A stretch of DNA of 45,846 nucleotides, from assembly GCA_016190145.1 (NCBI GenBank), contig JACPRD010000215.1, positions 1 to 45,846 of the forward strand, read 5' to 3'. Positions 24,100 to 32,518 of this stretch are shown here, in pieces (position 1 is the first letter of the stretch; every line of letters starts with the position of its first letter). A program made the position numbers and the translations under genes. Below the pieces are notes generated by a model. It worked only from the letters and a program-made list of their open reading frames with translations. It searched no databases and had not been told where the DNA came from. This stretch comes from Planctomycetota bacterium (GTDB lineage Bacteria; Planctomycetota; MHYJ01; WSZJ01).

Positions 24100-25467
24100 T
24101 TACTTGATGCCAAGGATGAACTCTTTCCACTCCCTGTCCAGCTCGCGCAGGTCCCCGAACGAACGTTCTGCCGCCTCGACAGGCGCCCGTCCCTCGACAA
24201 TCGCCGCGCAGAATCTCCGGAAGTTCTCCCTGTACTTTCCGCCACCCGCCTCCCAGAGGAAGAAAACGAGCGACCAGCACTGCGCTTCCAACTCCTGCGC
24301 CGCGGTACGCCCGCGCTGTACCTGCAATAGGTCGCCGCCACTCAGTTTCAACAGATCTGTCAGGCTCCGCGACTTCGCCGCGGTCATCGCGCGCCTCACA
24401 TGCGGCAGCCGATGGGGCGCGAGACCTTCGAATCGTATCCGTCCTTCCGTGTCGTGGCGCCAGGCCTCGAAGAGGCAGGCGAGGCCGGCGTTGAGCCAGC
24501 ACGAATCCGAATCGGAGATCTTCAATCCGCGATCCCGGTGCAGGGCTTCCTCGACCAGGAGCCATGTCGCGGCGTGGATGACGACCTCGTACATCTCCCC
24601 GTCTCCGCCGGCCAGGTAGGCGACGCCTGAGCGCCGGTCCATGTGACTCGTGAACTGGTACGAGCCACCCGTGTTCTGCAGGTAGCGCTCGCGCGTGTGA
24701 AACACGAAAACGGGAAGAGGACGATCTTCGAGAATTCTCGAAACTGCGAACACCTCGCCGAATCTGCGAGAGAATTCAGCGAAGAGATCGTCCAGAACCC
24801 TGTCGAACTCCGCGAGGACGAGCGCCGCCAGTCGCCCGTCCGTTTCCTCCATCATCAGGAACCACGGCGACTCGGGCGCACAGTCGCGGACCTCGATCGG
24901 CCGCCCGAAACGTCGGCCGAAATCGTCGACGAGCAGGTGGACACGCTTCTCGCGGGGCGTCATTCGCGACAATCGCAGGACTTCCTGATCCCGCTTCACG
25001 GCGGCTTCAACCAGGTCCGCCTCGTCCTTCTCGTACCAGACGCCCTCGTATTCAAAGTGCTCGAGACGCAGGTGCGCCCCGCGGTTCCGGGGATCAACCT
25101 CGAGCACGCGTGCCGCGAGAAGCTCCGCATCGGCCCGCAGTCCGTGTGCGTCGAGCCACGCCGTCAGCTCCAGGAGCCGCGCGACGTCCCGTCCCGCCGA
25201 AGCCTTCTTCTTCTCGACGACGCGCCGGATTCCCTGCCGGGCTTCGATCATCTCCCGCGGGTCCGCCAGCGCCTTCGCAAATTCCTCCGCCGCGCGGTCC
25301 AGGTCGTCGCGCGACAGGTACCACCATCCGTCCCGGAGCGGTCCCTCCGACTCCCGGATGGCGCCGTTTTCAGGCGCAGAACCCGCCCCATCGCGCCGGG
25401 CGAAGTACACCCCCGAGCCGAGGATCGCGGCGAACGCGGCGGCGCTGATGGCGGTGGAGACTCTCAT
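24100..25467 (-). CDS. Membrane-anchored DUF1570-like paralogue without the HExxH motif
   Basis: 455 residues. One N-terminal membrane helix (AISAAAFAAILGSGVYF) anchors a soluble domain. It is homologous to the protein at 25567-27453: compare LEHFEYEGVWYEKDEADLVEAA with LEHELYEGVWYEKDQMDLVKVA, and TPREKRVHLLVDDF with SVREQRVHIMKDEY. Where the neighbour has the peptidase motif HEGIHQLVHN, this one reads HAATWLLVEEA, so the second His and the catalytic Glu are lost. The late glycine-rich GGKYRENFRRF and the ending WKEFILGIK are kept. It is probably a non-catalytic partner or binding protein. The ATG at 25467 (MRVSTAIS) gives a clean anchor; its ribosome site is weak. It lies downstream of its paralogue on the same strand. 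Confidence 0.8.
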   Translation of the reverse strand: MRVSTAISAAAFAAILGSGVYFARRDGAGSAPENGAIRESEGPLRDGWWYLSRDDLDRAAEEFAKALADPREMIEARQGIRRVVEKKKASAGRDVARLLELTAWLDAHGLRADAELLAARVLEVDPRNRGAHLRLEHFEYEGVWYEKDEADLVEAAVKRDQEVLRLSRMTPREKRVHLLVDDFGRRFGRPIEVRDCAPESPWFLMMEETDGRLAALVLAEFDRVLDDLFAEFSRRFGEVFAVSRILEDRPLPVFVFHTRERYLQNTGGSYQFTSHMDRRSGVAYLAGGDGEMYEVVIHAATWLLVEEALHRDRGLKISDSDSCWLNAGLACLFEAWRHDTEGRIRFEGLAPHRLPHVRRAMTAAKSRSLTDLLKLSGGDLLQVQRGRTAAQELEAQCWSLVFFLWEAGGGKYRENFRRFCAAIVEGRAPVEAAERSFGDLRELDREWKEFILGIK

Positions 25468-25523
25468 CCGGAGATGCCCGTGTGAACGGCCCGCGGACGG
25501 TCCGGATCGTTCGAACTGCAGAT

Positions 25524-25565
25524 CTACTTGAGGTCGAGCACGAACTCCTTCCATCCCAGGTCCGG
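25524..25565 (-). pseudogene. Remnant 3' end of another DUF1570-like gene copy
   Basis: In the 99-bp gap between the two paralogues, a short frame ending in TAG at 25524 reads PDLGWKEFVLDLK. It matches the end of the protein at 24100 (REWKEFILGIK) at W, K, E, F, L and K. It starts right at the stop of the upstream paralogue. It has no start codon or body, so it is best read as the scar of a deletion or recombination in a former tandem array. It is short, so chance cannot be fully excluded. Confidence 0.5.
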
Positions 25566-25566
25566 C

Positions 25567-27453
25567 TTACACCCTCAGGGCCTTGATGTACTCCTCGTAC
25601 TCCTTGTTCAGCTGCTCCAGGTCCCCGAAGATCTCCTTCGCCGGGTCGTAGCCGCCTTTCATGTCTACCTCGCGCTTGAAGTAGTCGTTGAACTTCTCGA
25701 CGTACTTCCCGCCCTGGTAGGTATAGAAGAAATACACGACCGACCAGGATTGCGCGTACATCGCGCTCACGTATTGAGGGTTCCCGGAGTTGCGCGCGAA
25801 CTCCATGTACGTGATCTTCATCATCTTCTGAAGCGGCGTGTGCTTGTTCGACTTCATGAGCGCCTGCACCGAGCCCACGTAGTCCTTCGAGACCTCGCCC
25901 AGCACGAACCCGCCGACCGCGTCGCGCTTGAAGAACTCGAAGAAGCAGGCGATGCCTTCGGTGAACCAGAACATGTTGATGTTCCGGCGCGCCTTGTCGT
26001 TCTTCTCCTTCATCTGCGTGACGTTGTGGACGAGCTGATGGATGCCTTCGTGGAAGAGGGTCTCGTACAGCTTGGGCGTGTCCTTGTAGATAAAGATACG
26101 GCCGTTGGTGGTGTCGAAATGCCCGCCCGCGAAGTAAGGGGCGGCCGTGCACTTCATGTAACGGTCGCGGTTCTCGAAGATGTAGATGAAGCAGACTTCG
26201 TTAGCGCCGAACTCCTCGACGTTGAACAGCTTGCCGTAGCGCTTGAAGAACAGCTCGTACAGCGTCTTCACGATGCCCTTGAAGTCCTCGAGCATCAGCT
26301 CGGCGTTGTAGCTGGACGATTCCTCCATGCAGAGCAGGTAGGGGGCCTCGGGACCGCAGTCCTTGTACAGCTTCTTGTTCTCGTTCCACATCCGGTTGTA
26401 CTCGTCCTTCATGATGTGGACGCGCTGTTCCCGGACGGACATCTTGCTCATCGCCTGGATCTGCTCGTTGCGCTCCTTGGCGACCTTCACGAGGTCCATC
26501 TGGTCCTTCTCGTACCAGACGCCCTCGTAAAGCTCGTGCTCGAGGTATTTGTGCGCCTTCGCGTTGTCCTTGTCCTGCTTGATCAGCATCCCGGCGAGGT
26601 CGGCGGCCTTTTCCTTCAGGTTGACGGCGTCGAGCCAGTCGATCAGTTCCGTGAGCTTGGCGAGGTCGCCGTTGCACCCGGGATACTTGACCGCGTCGTA
26701 CCAGCCGCGCAGCTTGTCCTGCGCCTTCGTGAACGTGGTGTCCTTCTTGGCGGCCTTGATGTAGTACTCCTCCGCCGTCCCGCGGTCGCCTTTCTTTTCG
26801 CACGCCTCGGCGTACTCGAACATCGCGGAGGCGCTGTCGTCGGCGTTCTTCTTCAGCTTCGCGAACTTCTCGTCTTTCTCGCTCGTGGCCGAGTCGCCGC
26901 TCCCGCCCTTGCCCTTCTTGTCGCCGCCCATCGCCACGAAGGCGCCGATCGCGAGGAGCAGGACAGCTCCTCCGCCGATGCCGGCGAACAGCATCGTGTT
27001 GTTCTTCTTCGCCGGAGGCTCGTAGCCGCCGCGGCCGCCCCGGGAGGCCGGCTCGGGAGCGCGCCCGCGCGATCCGCCGCGCGAGGGAGCCGGCGCGGGG
27101 GCGCTTCCGCGCACTCCCCGCCGTACCGGCGCCGGCTCCGGTTCGGGCTCAGGCTCGGGTTCCGGCGCCGGCCGCGCCTGCGGCCGCCGCGCGGAAGGAA
27201 CCCCTGCCGAAGGACGCGAGGCCGGCTTCTCCGGCGGCGCCGCGCCCGCGGCCGCGGCCGCGCCGCGCTTCTTGAAAACGTTCACCGGCGCCTCGGCGCT
27301 CTCCGCGAAAAAATCCGTCTCGCGCTGCACCGGCGCCTCGTCCTCCGGCACCGTGAAGATCGCCTTGCACTTCCCGCACTTCAGCTGCTTCCCCGGGGTG
27401 AACTGCGATACGTCGAACCGCGCGCCGCATTCGACGCACTCGTAGAGCTTCAT
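25567..27453 (-). CDS. Zinc-ribbon, membrane-anchored DUF1570-like metallopeptidase
   Basis: 628 residues. An N-terminal zinc ribbon (CVEC at residues 6-9, CGKC near 26-29) in the cytoplasm is followed by a Pro/Glu/Ala-rich linker, a membrane helix (FAGIGGGAVLLLAIGAFVAM), TPR-like helices, and a C-terminal domain with HEGIHQ (H468, E469, H472), the zinc-peptidase motif of DUF1570-type proteins. FTEGIACFFEF downstream supplies a likely third ligand. DUF1570 proteins are abundant in Planctomycetes; I infer a role in processing exported proteins. A zf-ribbon plus membrane helix layout suggests regulated anchoring. The ATG at 27453 has AGGGAG upstream. The 134-bp gap upstream (27454-27587) holds only a short GACGGG/CCCGTC stem; I see nothing else in it. 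Confidence 0.85.
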   Translation of the reverse strand: MKLYECVECGARFDVSQFTPGKQLKCGKCKAIFTVPEDEAPVQRETDFFAESAEAPVNVFKKRGAAAAAGAAPPEKPASRPSAGVPSARRPQARPAPEPEPEPEPEPAPVRRGVRGSAPAPAPSRGGSRGRAPEPASRGGRGGYEPPAKKNNTMLFAGIGGGAVLLLAIGAFVAMGGDKKGKGGSGDSATSEKDEKFAKLKKNADDSASAMFEYAEACEKKGDRGTAEEYYIKAAKKDTTFTKAQDKLRGWYDAVKYPGCNGDLAKLTELIDWLDAVNLKEKAADLAGMLIKQDKDNAKAHKYLEHELYEGVWYEKDQMDLVKVAKERNEQIQAMSKMSVREQRVHIMKDEYNRMWNENKKLYKDCGPEAPYLLCMEESSSYNAELMLEDFKGIVKTLYELFFKRYGKLFNVEEFGANEVCFIYIFENRDRYMKCTAAPYFAGGHFDTTNGRIFIYKDTPKLYETLFHEGIHQLVHNVTQMKEKNDKARRNINMFWFTEGIACFFEFFKRDAVGGFVLGEVSKDYVGSVQALMKSNKHTPLQKMMKITYMEFARNSGNPQYVSAMYAQSWSVVYFFYTYQGGKYVEKFNDYFKREVDMKGGYDPAKEIFGDLEQLNKEYEEYIKALRV

Positions 27454-27587
27454 GCCTTGCTCCCTGAGAATGTGTAGGTCAGCCAGTCGCTTAAGGTTAC
27501 TCCCGACGGGACGGCCGGGTCAACCCCGTCCGCCTGCGGGATCTCCTGCCCCTTAGACGTACGGAACGGCCGGATGTTCGGGACTAT

Positions 27588-27950
27588 TTAGTGAGATGTA
27601 CGGAAGAGCCATTCGGGGCGCTGGCCCGCTTTGAGAAATTCCAGGAGGAAGGGGCCATTGAGGCGGGATCCGTGGAGGGCGAGGATCACCCTGCGGTCGT
27701 CCCATTCGGCCTTGTAAGTGCCGCGTTCGACGATGCGGACGGTGCCGCGGCCTCCGGAGATTTCGCCCTCGTAGGTCAGGTAGAGGAGGCGGTGGTCGAA
27801 ATGCTGAAGCGCGGGGATCCTGAAGGGACCGGCGGCGGGGGGTTCCGAGGCGAGGGACCAGGTCTTGAGGACGCCGTCCTTCTCCAGCATGAGGTCCCAG
27901 TGAAGAGGCTCGGTCCGGTGTTCCTGAATGACAAACCTGAGTCCGCTCAT
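27588..27950 (-). CDS. LigD-type 3'-phosphoesterase domain protein
   Basis: 120 residues, a stand-alone version of the phosphoesterase (PE) domain of the NHEJ ligase LigD, which trims 3'-phosphate and 3'-ribonucleotide ends before ligation. Motifs: FVIQEHRTEPLHWDLMLEKDGVLKTW with the metal-binding His11, His17 and Asp19, then DHRLLYLTYEGEI, GTVRIVERGTYKAEW and ILALHGSRLNGPFLLEF. No ligase, polymerase or Ku gene is near, so it may act on its own or with proteins elsewhere in the genome. It starts at ATG 27950, without a strong ribosome site. Its stop is 134 bp from the DUF1570 gene. Confidence 0.9.
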   Translation of the reverse strand: MSGLRFVIQEHRTEPLHWDLMLEKDGVLKTWSLASEPPAAGPFRIPALQHFDHRLLYLTYEGEISGGRGTVRIVERGTYKAEWDDRRVILALHGSRLNGPFLLEFLKAGQRPEWLFRTSH

Positions 27951-27987
27951 CGCCGCCCTTCCACCCTGACCTTCCGCCGGCCGACAA

Positions 27988-28015
27988 CTCCGAACTCCGA
28001 ACGCCGATCCCCGCA
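27988..28015. repeat. Short heptamer array, AACTCCG family (single arm)
   Basis: Four units: AACTCCG, AACTCCG, AACGCCG, ATCCCCG, ending 6 bp before the stop codon side of the sigma-54 regulator gene. No opposed arm is visible in the 70-bp gap. It is the same family as the arrays around the four-helix-bundle gene and may be a decayed element. Confidence 0.75.
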
Positions 28016-28020
28016 GGCGG

Positions 28021-29460
28021 TCACACAGGCGACTTTCCGACCTCAGTCAGCTTGTACTGCTTCAGTTTCCTGTAAAGCGTCCGTTCCCCGCACCCGAGCA
28101 GGCGCGCCGCCTCTTCCCGATTCCCTCGCACCATCTCGAGCGTGCGCCGGATCAGGTCTATCTCCGATTTCTTCAGCGTGAGCCCCGCGGGAGGCAGCCC
28201 GCCGGAAGCCCCGACCCCGGGAGTCGAGACGTCCCGCTTCGAGGAAATCTCCTCCGGAATGTCGTCCGTGTCGAGAATGTTGTCCCGCGTCAGCACCACC
28301 ATCGCCTCCATCGTGTTGCGCAGCTCGCGCACGTTCCCGGGCCACGGGTAGGCGAGCAGCATCGTCCGCGCGGCGGGCGTGATCCCCTCGATGCGGCGGG
28401 AATGCTGGTGGGAGAACTCCTTGATGAAGTGGTCGATGAGGAGCGCGATGTCGCTCTGGCGCGCGCGGAGCGGCGGCAGGCTGATCGTCACGACGCGCAG
28501 CCGGTAGTACAGGTCCTCGCGGAACTTCCCTTCCTTCACGAGGTCCTCGACGTGGCGGTTCGTGCTTGCGATGAGCCGGACGTCCACCGGGATCGGCACG
28601 TTGGACCCGACGCGGTACACGCACCGCTCCTCGATCACGCGCAGGAGCTTCGCCTGCGTGCTGAGCGGCATGTCCCCGATCTCGTCCAGCAGCAGCGTCC
28701 CGTGATTCGCGAACTCGAACCGCCCCTTCCGCGCCCCGATCGCCCCCGTGAACGCGCCTTTCTCGTGCCCGAACAGCTCGCTCTCGATCAGCCCCTCGGG
28801 CATCGCGGTGCAGTTGATGGGGATGAAATGCTGGTTCCGGCGGGGCGAATTGCGGTGGATCGCCTTCGCCACGAGCTCCTTCCCCGTGCCGCTCTCGCCC
28901 TGGATCAGCACCGTCGCGCTCGTCGGCGCCACCTGCTGCAGCACCGTGAACACTTTCTGCATCGATTCCGCATTCCCGATGATCCCGCTGAACCCGTACT
29001 TCCGGTCGAGCTCCTGCTGCAGGTACACGTTCGAGCGCGACAGGTTCTGCCGCTCCAGCACCTTCTCGATCACCGCCCGCAGCTCCTGGATGTTCAGCGG
29101 CTTCTTCAGGTACGTGCTCGCGCCCTTCTTCATCGCCTCGACCGCGCCCTCGACGCTCGCGAACCCCGTCATCACCACCACCTCGACGTCCGGGTGCAGC
29201 CGCCGCGCCGAGCCCAGCACCTCCATCCCGTCCACGTCCTTCATCACCAGGTCCGTGAGCACGATGTCCACATGTTCGTTTTCGAGCATGTCGATCGCGG
29301 CCTTGCCGCTCGAAGCGACGAGCGTGCGGTAGCCCGTGCGCCGGAGCGATTCGGAGATCGTCTCGGCGTGCTCCGCCTCGTCGTCGACGACGAGAATCAT
29401 GACGTCGGCGTTGGCGGAAGCGTCGTCCTTGCGGGAGGAAACGGGCTGGGAGGTGGGCAT
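28021..29460 (-). CDS. Sigma-54-dependent response regulator, NtrC/ZraR type
   Basis: 479 residues: receiver (ILVVDDEAEHAE; phospho-acceptor Asp in IVLTDLVMKDVDG), sigma-54 AAA+ domain (Walker A GESGTGKE, loop GAFTGA, Walker B LLLDEIGDMP, and the conserved RFDLYYRL-type REDLYYRLRV), and a Fis-type DNA-binding domain (GNREEAARLLGCGERTLYRKLKQY). All catalytic motifs are intact, so it should drive sigma-54 promoters. ATG 29460 is chosen over an upstream in-frame ATG at 29502, which would overlap the kinase gene. Neither has a good ribosome site. The kinase gene ends 51 bp upstream on the same strand, so the two form a pair. Targets unknown; the divergent cluster at 30677 is a possible one by position only. 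Confidence 0.95.
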   Translation of the reverse strand: MPTSQPVSSRKDDASANADVMILVVDDEAEHAETISESLRRTGYRTLVASSGKAAIDMLENEHVDIVLTDLVMKDVDGMEVLGSARRLHPDVEVVVMTGFASVEGAVEAMKKGASTYLKKPLNIQELRAVIEKVLERQNLSRSNVYLQQELDRKYGFSGIIGNAESMQKVFTVLQQVAPTSATVLIQGESGTGKELVAKAIHRNSPRRNQHFIPINCTAMPEGLIESELFGHEKGAFTGAIGARKGRFEFANHGTLLLDEIGDMPLSTQAKLLRVIEERCVYRVGSNVPIPVDVRLIASTNRHVEDLVKEGKFREDLYYRLRVVTISLPPLRARQSDIALLIDHFIKEFSHQHSRRIEGITPAARTMLLAYPWPGNVRELRNTMEAMVVLTRDNILDTDDIPEEISSKRDVSTPGVGASGGLPPAGLTLKKSEIDLIRRTLEMVRGNREEAARLLGCGERTLYRKLKQYKLTEVGKSPV

Positions 29461-29511
29461 GGGTCCGTGAAGGGGTGTATCCTCTCCGCGCCCGGAGGGC
29501 AAACGGAAAAG

Positions 29512-30234
29512 CTAGAGAGAAATGGCGGGCCCCTGCTTCGCCTCCCCTCCGATGGGAATCCGGATCGTGAAACAGCTGCCCTTCCCCGGCTCGCTCGTCA
29601 GACCGACCGTCCCGTCGTGCTCGTGAACGATGCGCCGGGCCGTCGGGAGGCCGAGTCCGGTCCCGGTCTTCTTCGTGGAGAAATACACGTCGAAGATTTT
29701 CGCCTGGGTTTCCGAGGTCATGCCCGATCCCGTGTCCGCCACGTCCACCTGCGCGTACTCGCGCCATTTCTGCGTGCGGACGATCAGCTCGCCGCCGTTC
29801 GGCATCGCCTGGATCGCGTTCATGACGAGGTTCAGAAGCGCCTGTTTGAACAGGTTCACGTCCACGGGGACTTTCGGCATCTCCCCGAACGACTTCAGGA
29901 TGCGGACCTTCTTCTGCTGCGCCTCCGGCCCGACGAAATCCAGGACTTCCGCGATCACGCGGTTCAGGTCGTGCGGGATCCGGTTCAGCTTGTGCATCCC
30001 CGCGAACCGCAGGAAGTCGTTCACGATCTCCTCGAGCCGCGACGTCTCCTTGAGGAGCAGCTTGATCCTCTGGACCGAGGCGCGCTCCTTCTCCGTCTTC
30101 CCCTCTTCCCAGTCCTCCTGCAAGAGCTGGAGGTTGGCCTGGAGCGTGGAGAGCGGCGTCCGGATCTCGTGCGCGAGCCCCGCCGCGAGCTGTCCGAGGA
30201 AGGCGAGGCGGTCGGCGTCCTTGCCGGCGGTCAT
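29512..30234 (-). CDS. Soluble sensor histidine kinase, NtrB/ZraS type, without input domain
   Basis: 240 residues holding only the transmitter: HisKA with FLGQLAAGLAHEIRTPLSTLQANLQ, then N-box NLVMNAIQAM, G1 DTGSGMT, F-box FDVYFSTK and G2 GTGLGLPTA. It has no membrane helix, PAS or HAMP, so the signal must come through a partner protein or phosphate flow. The ATG at 30234 is preceded by GCGGGG; in-frame codons upstream (to 30333) have no domain and run toward the repeat element. It is transcribed ahead of the sigma-54 regulator. The divergent gap to the plus-strand cluster is 442 bp and holds the repeat elements and promoter listed separately. Confidence 0.92.
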   Translation of the reverse strand: MTAGKDADRLAFLGQLAAGLAHEIRTPLSTLQANLQLLQEDWEEGKTEKERASVQRIKLLLKETSRLEEIVNDFLRFAGMHKLNRIPHDLNRVIAEVLDFVGPEAQQKKVRILKSFGEMPKVPVDVNLFKQALLNLVMNAIQAMPNGGELIVRTQKWREYAQVDVADTGSGMTSETQAKIFDVYFSTKKTGTGLGLPTARRIVHEHDGTVGLTSEPGKGSCFTIRIPIGGEAKQGPAISL

Positions 30235-30338
30235 AGGCCCCGCATTTTGCGAAAGCGGGGGGGAAGCGTCTACCTCATAACCTCGGTGGAACCGCATCCC
30301 CGGCCGAACGAGGTGGACTTCAGTGACCCGCACGCCGA

Positions 30339-30462
30339 CGCGCGAAGCGCGGAGGCCCCTTGAACTTTACCTTCCCCTTTACCTTTCCCTGTCATTGACC
30401 GGGCGAACGACAGGGAAAGGTAAAGGGGAAGGTAATGGTAAAGGGGCGCGGCTTCGCCGCGC
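30339..30462. repeat. REP-like element: long pyrimidine/purine hairpin between two small GC hairpins (copy 1)
   Basis: A 38-bp arm (30356-30393, CCCCTTGAACTTTACC...) pairs with 30409-30446 with about three mismatches around a 15-bp loop. It is flanked outside by small hairpins CGCGC-GAA-GCGCG (30339-30351) and GCGCGGC-TTC-GCCGCGC (30446-30462). The inner rhythm is about 6 bp (GGTAAA, GGGGAA). Copy 2 with the same plan is at 37611-37733. Confidence 0.92.
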
Positions 30463-30555
30463 GCATCGAACACCGCCGGACCCGTAAGGAACCCGCACCA
30501 TGAGACCGAGTCACCCCCAAGACCTCATCCCCTGGGCCCGCCTCGCGCCCGCGCG

Positions 30556-30590
30556 GAACGAGAAACGAGAAACGATGAACGATGAACGCC
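30556..30590. repeat. Heptamer array, AACGAGA family
   Basis: Five 7-bp units in register: GAACGAG, AAACGAG, AAACGAT, GAACGAT, GAACGCC. The array ends 9 bp upstream of the -35 box at 30600. The context GCGCGGAACGAGAAACGAG is shared word for word with the array at 38562. Confidence 0.9.
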
Positions 30591-30599
30591 CGCCCCACG

Positions 30600-30628
30600 T
30601 TGATCGACTCCCCGCCCCGTCGTATACT
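30600..30628 (+). promoter_or_regulatory. Sigma-70-type promoter of the ESCRT-like cluster
   Basis: TTGATC (30600-30605) and TATACT (30623-30628) are spaced by exactly 17 bp, the best promoter match upstream of the SPFH/propeller gene. The predicted transcript start near 30635 gives a leader of about 40 bases, with AGGA before ATG 30677. This decides against the longer in-frame start at 30500, which lies upstream of the promoter. Confidence 0.6.
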
Positions 30629-30676
30629 CGTCCTGAAGTCCGCCCCGAACCTGCCCTTCCCCTTCCCAGGATCCCG

Positions 30677-32518
30677 ATGGCCGCCGAAATCCACGACTGG
30701 CTCAGCAACCGAGAGATGTTCGCCCGAAGGGTCAGCTCCGGCGAGGTGCTGGGACTGCTCAAGCGCACGTTTCCCGTCCCGGCGAACACGGTGGCGCTCG
30801 TCGTGGACAACGGCGCCCGCCGCGTCGCCCGCGGCGGGGACCCGCTCACCGGCCGGTTCGACGCGGTCCTGATCAAGACCCAGGAGATGCCAGTCGCGTT
30901 CCAGGTCGCGGGCCTCCGCTCGAAGGACGGGTTCGGCATCAACGCGCGCGTCCGCCTCACGCTGCAGCTCGAGTCCTTCGAACCCGACCGCGTCGAGGAC
31001 TTCTGCCGCAACTTCACCGCCGCCAACGCCCAGACCTCTTCCGAAGACCTCCGCGCCTACCTCGTCGTCGACGTGAAGCGCGCGCTCTCGGAGTACCTGG
31101 GGAGCCACGACGCGGCCGAGCTTCAGAACGCGCAGGCCGGCGCGGAGATCGAGGGCGGTCTCCGGCGGGCGCTGGAGGCGCCGCTGTTCGGGAAGGGGCT
31201 GACGTTCCGGAAGCTGATGGAGCTGGAGTTCCAGAGCGAGTCGTTCGACAAGGCGCGGGACGAGAAGCGGCGGGAGAACGAGAAGTTGCGGGAGCACGAG
31301 GCGGTGCTGCTGGATCAGCAGAGGCGCGAGGAGAAGGTGAAGCGGCTGGCGGCGCTGATGAAGAGCGAGGACACGCAGGCGGTTTTTCACGAGATCAAGG
31401 ACGAGCGTGTGAAGTCGCTGTTGTACGCGAAGCTGATGGAGAACGACCTGGCGGACCTGTCGAGCGAGGAGATCCGGGCGCGGCTTCAGCAGTGGGGCGA
31501 CGACCTGGTGGGGGTGGTGCTGCGCGCGTACGCGGCGCTGGGGGACGCGCCGGACGGGACGACGGCGGAGCCGGCGCGGGCGGAGCGGCTGGACCGGGTG
31601 ATTGTGACGGCGGGGAGCCGGATCCTGCAGTTCAAGCCCGAGGATTTCACGGGGAGCTGCCGGCTGATGGACGCGGGATTCAACCTGCGGTCCGCGCGGG
31701 TGCACCCGTGGATGGACAAGGGGCTGGTGTTCGCGGGCGGCAAGCGGCAGGTGGCGGCGATCGACCCGGACACGACGCAGCAGGTGGCGGTGTATCCGCT
31801 TCCCGAGGGCAAGAAGCCCAAGGGCGGGGTGAACGCGACGGCGGTGTGGCGGAACCGGCTGTTTGCGACGCACTCGGAGATCGGGGTGATCGAGTGGGAC
31901 CTGGCGAAGCCGGGGGTACCGGGGCAGTGCGTGTTCACGGACGTGACGGCGCTGTCGACGACGGTGCGGGCCTCGGTGGCGACACCGGACGGGAAGCTGT
32001 ATTTCGCGAGCGGGCGGACGGTGGTGGCGGTGGATCTCGAAAAGGGGGGCGCGCCGGTGACGTTCGCGCCGCAGGCGCCGAGCGGGGTCACGGCGCTGGC
32101 GGTGGGCGAGCGGCTGGTGGTGGCGGGGTGCGGGTCGGGGAACGAGGGGGCGCTGGTGATCTGGGACCGGAGCGATCCGGCGCGGACGCTTTCGGTGCTG
32201 AGGCGCAACGCGCCGATCGGCTCGACGCGGTTCACTTCGCTCGGCGGAGTCGCGCACATGCTGTACACATGCCGGGACCACAACGTGACGGCGCGGGTGG
32301 TGGGGCAGCCGCTGGAGACGCACTACGACGCGGGCGAGCACTCGGTGATCCTGGCGGAGGGCGGCTCGGACTACGTGGTGGCGGTGGACGCGAACGGGCG
32401 GTTCCTGATCTGCTGGGACGCGGCCCGTCCCGCGAAGCCGCGGGCGATCCTCGACCTGAACGCGTACACGGACCAGGCGGTGTACGACCTGTCCCCCGTT
32501 TTCGAACCCGGGAAATGA
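30677..32518 (+). CDS. SPFH/band-7-like and beta-propeller protein, first gene of the ESCRT-like cluster
   Basis: 613 residues, no signal peptide or membrane helix. Residues about 20-190 look like an SPFH (prohibitin/stomatin) domain: a short LLKRTFPVPANTVALVVDNG strand, a basic turn, DAVLIKTQEMPVAFQV and SKDGFGINARVRLTLQL, followed by helices. A charged coiled-coil spans about 188-260 (FDKARDEKRRENEKLREHEAVL begins it). From about 305 a beta-propeller-like region repeats strand pairs with GKLYFASGRTVVAVDL and ALVIWDRSDPARTL. SPFH proteins assemble on membranes; here the domain lacks the usual anchor. The stop overlaps the next start (ATGA), so it is the first gene of an operon that includes the zinc-finger and coiled-coil proteins. 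The SPFH call is from pattern only and needs structural prediction. Confidence 0.7.
   Translation: MAAEIHDWLSNREMFARRVSSGEVLGLLKRTFPVPANTVALVVDNGARRVARGGDPLTGRFDAVLIKTQEMPVAFQVAGLRSKDGFGINARVRLTLQLESFEPDRVEDFCRNFTAANAQTSSEDLRAYLVVDVKRALSEYLGSHDAAELQNAQAGAEIEGGLRRALEAPLFGKGLTFRKLMELEFQSESFDKARDEKRRENEKLREHEAVLLDQQRREEKVKRLAALMKSEDTQAVFHEIKDERVKSLLYAKLMENDLADLSSEEIRARLQQWGDDLVGVVLRAYAALGDAPDGTTAEPARAERLDRVIVTAGSRILQFKPEDFTGSCRLMDAGFNLRSARVHPWMDKGLVFAGGKRQVAAIDPDTTQQVAVYPLPEGKKPKGGVNATAVWRNRLFATHSEIGVIEWDLAKPGVPGQCVFTDVTALSTTVRASVATPDGKLYFASGRTVVAVDLEKGGAPVTFAPQAPSGVTALAVGERLVVAGCGSGNEGALVIWDRSDPARTLSVLRRNAPIGSTRFTSLGGVAHMLYTCRDHNVTARVVGQPLETHYDAGEHSVILAEGGSDYVVAVDANGRFLICWDAARPAKPRAILDLNAYTDQAVYDLSPVFEPGK

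Noticed and set aside
27588-27950. Complete NHEJ system around the LigD-like domain
   Set aside because: No Ku, ligase or polymerase domain is found nearby.
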